Shown: positions 50,623 through 50,702 of the stretch, one piece after another
Layout: each line of letters begins with the position of its first letter
How positions within the stretch are numbered: the first letter of the stretch is position 1
Origin: an uncultured Caulobacteraceae bacterium
Lineage (GTDB): Bacteria > Pseudomonadota > Alphaproteobacteria > Caulobacterales > Caulobacteraceae
Length of the DNA: 50,702 nt
Direction of reading: 5' to 3'
NCBI GenBank assembly: GCA_903872075.1
Contig: CAIQJF010000096.1
Coordinates: 1 to 50,702, forward strand
Translations under genes and position numbers: made by a program
Notes under the pieces: model-generated
What the model saw: the letters and a program-made list of their open reading frames with translations, nothing else
Told to the model about the DNA's origin: nothing
Databases searched by the model: none

Positions 50623-50702
50623 ATGACCACCGACCTGATGCGCAAAATGCTCGTCGCCGGCGCCGCCGTCGCCGCCCTCTCCGTCGCCGCCTGCAGCAGA
50701 TC
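50623..50702 (+). CDS. Putative lipoprotein (partial, continues beyond the window)
   Basis: Only the first 26 codons are present: MTTDLMRKMLVAGAAVAALS, then VAAC and two more residues. This is a lipoprotein signal with lipobox VAAC (Cys24). CCTAGGGAA precedes the ATG. Short lipoproteins with this N-terminus are common in Caulobacteraceae, but the mature part is not available, so no function can be given. Confidence 0.7.
   Translation, partial: MTTDLMRKMLVAGAAVAALSVAACSR

Overview
The window is high-GC DNA packed with genes of an alphaproteobacterium, most likely a member of the Caulobacteraceae (Caulobacter/Phenylobacterium type). This is inferred from gene content: a GapR/DUF2312 protein, COQ9 beside rpsU, a three-gene pntAA-pntAB-pntB transhydrogenase preceded by an aa3-type cytochrome oxidase subunit IV, a complete-looking valine catabolic operon, and G+C-rich palindromic repeats of the type scattered through such genomes. 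There is no rRNA gene, and I recognised no tRNA, CRISPR array, transposase or integrase.

Layout. 1-1016: an HxlR-type regulator with a perfect inverted repeat in its promoter region, overlapping the start of a glutathione-dependent DsbA-like isomerase cut by the window edge. 1232-4962: a secreted glycine-zipper protein, a truncated protein-glutaminase-like fragment and a large unrecognised protein with a beta/gamma-crystallin-like N-terminus. 5059-9116: a spermidine-synthase-like methyltransferase, a VOC-fold protein, then an accessory pair (TIR-TM-TPR protein and a low-GC lipoprotein) ending in the 3' remnant of a second VOC gene. 9135-12629: an M20 peptidase, two small unknown genes, an MmcQ/YjbR protein and a DUF559 endonuclease-like gene, with repeats on both sides of the last.

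12646-17268 (minus strand) is a branched-chain acyl-CoA/valine degradation operon: mmsA, acyl-CoA dehydrogenase, 3-hydroxyisobutyryl-CoA hydrolase and enoyl-CoA hydratase, the last three joined by ATGA overlaps. 17486-26541 holds housekeeping and hydrolase genes: nucleotidyltransferase, type B carboxylesterase, purE-purK, COQ9, rpsU, hydrolases, a TIM-barrel epimerase and an HdeD-like membrane protein. 26556-29690 encodes the proton-translocating transhydrogenase. 29757-36759 holds an alpha/beta hydrolase, an oxidoreductase, an ABC1/UbiB kinase-like protein, oligoendopeptidase F, a small unknown protein, GapR, folE and a zinc-free ribosomal protein L36.

36933-47775 is the most unusual part. 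A secreted CHAT-domain peptidase, a TpsA exoprotein and its TpsB transporter form an operon. It runs head-on into a very long exported protein with WD40-like repeats and a C-terminal caspase-like (C14) domain. Two different clan CD cysteine peptidases therefore bracket a two-partner secretion system. I infer a surface or periplasmic module in which proteolysis and secretion are coupled. The window ends with a lytic transglycosylase, an MFS transporter and the first codons of a small lipoprotein behind a good promoter.
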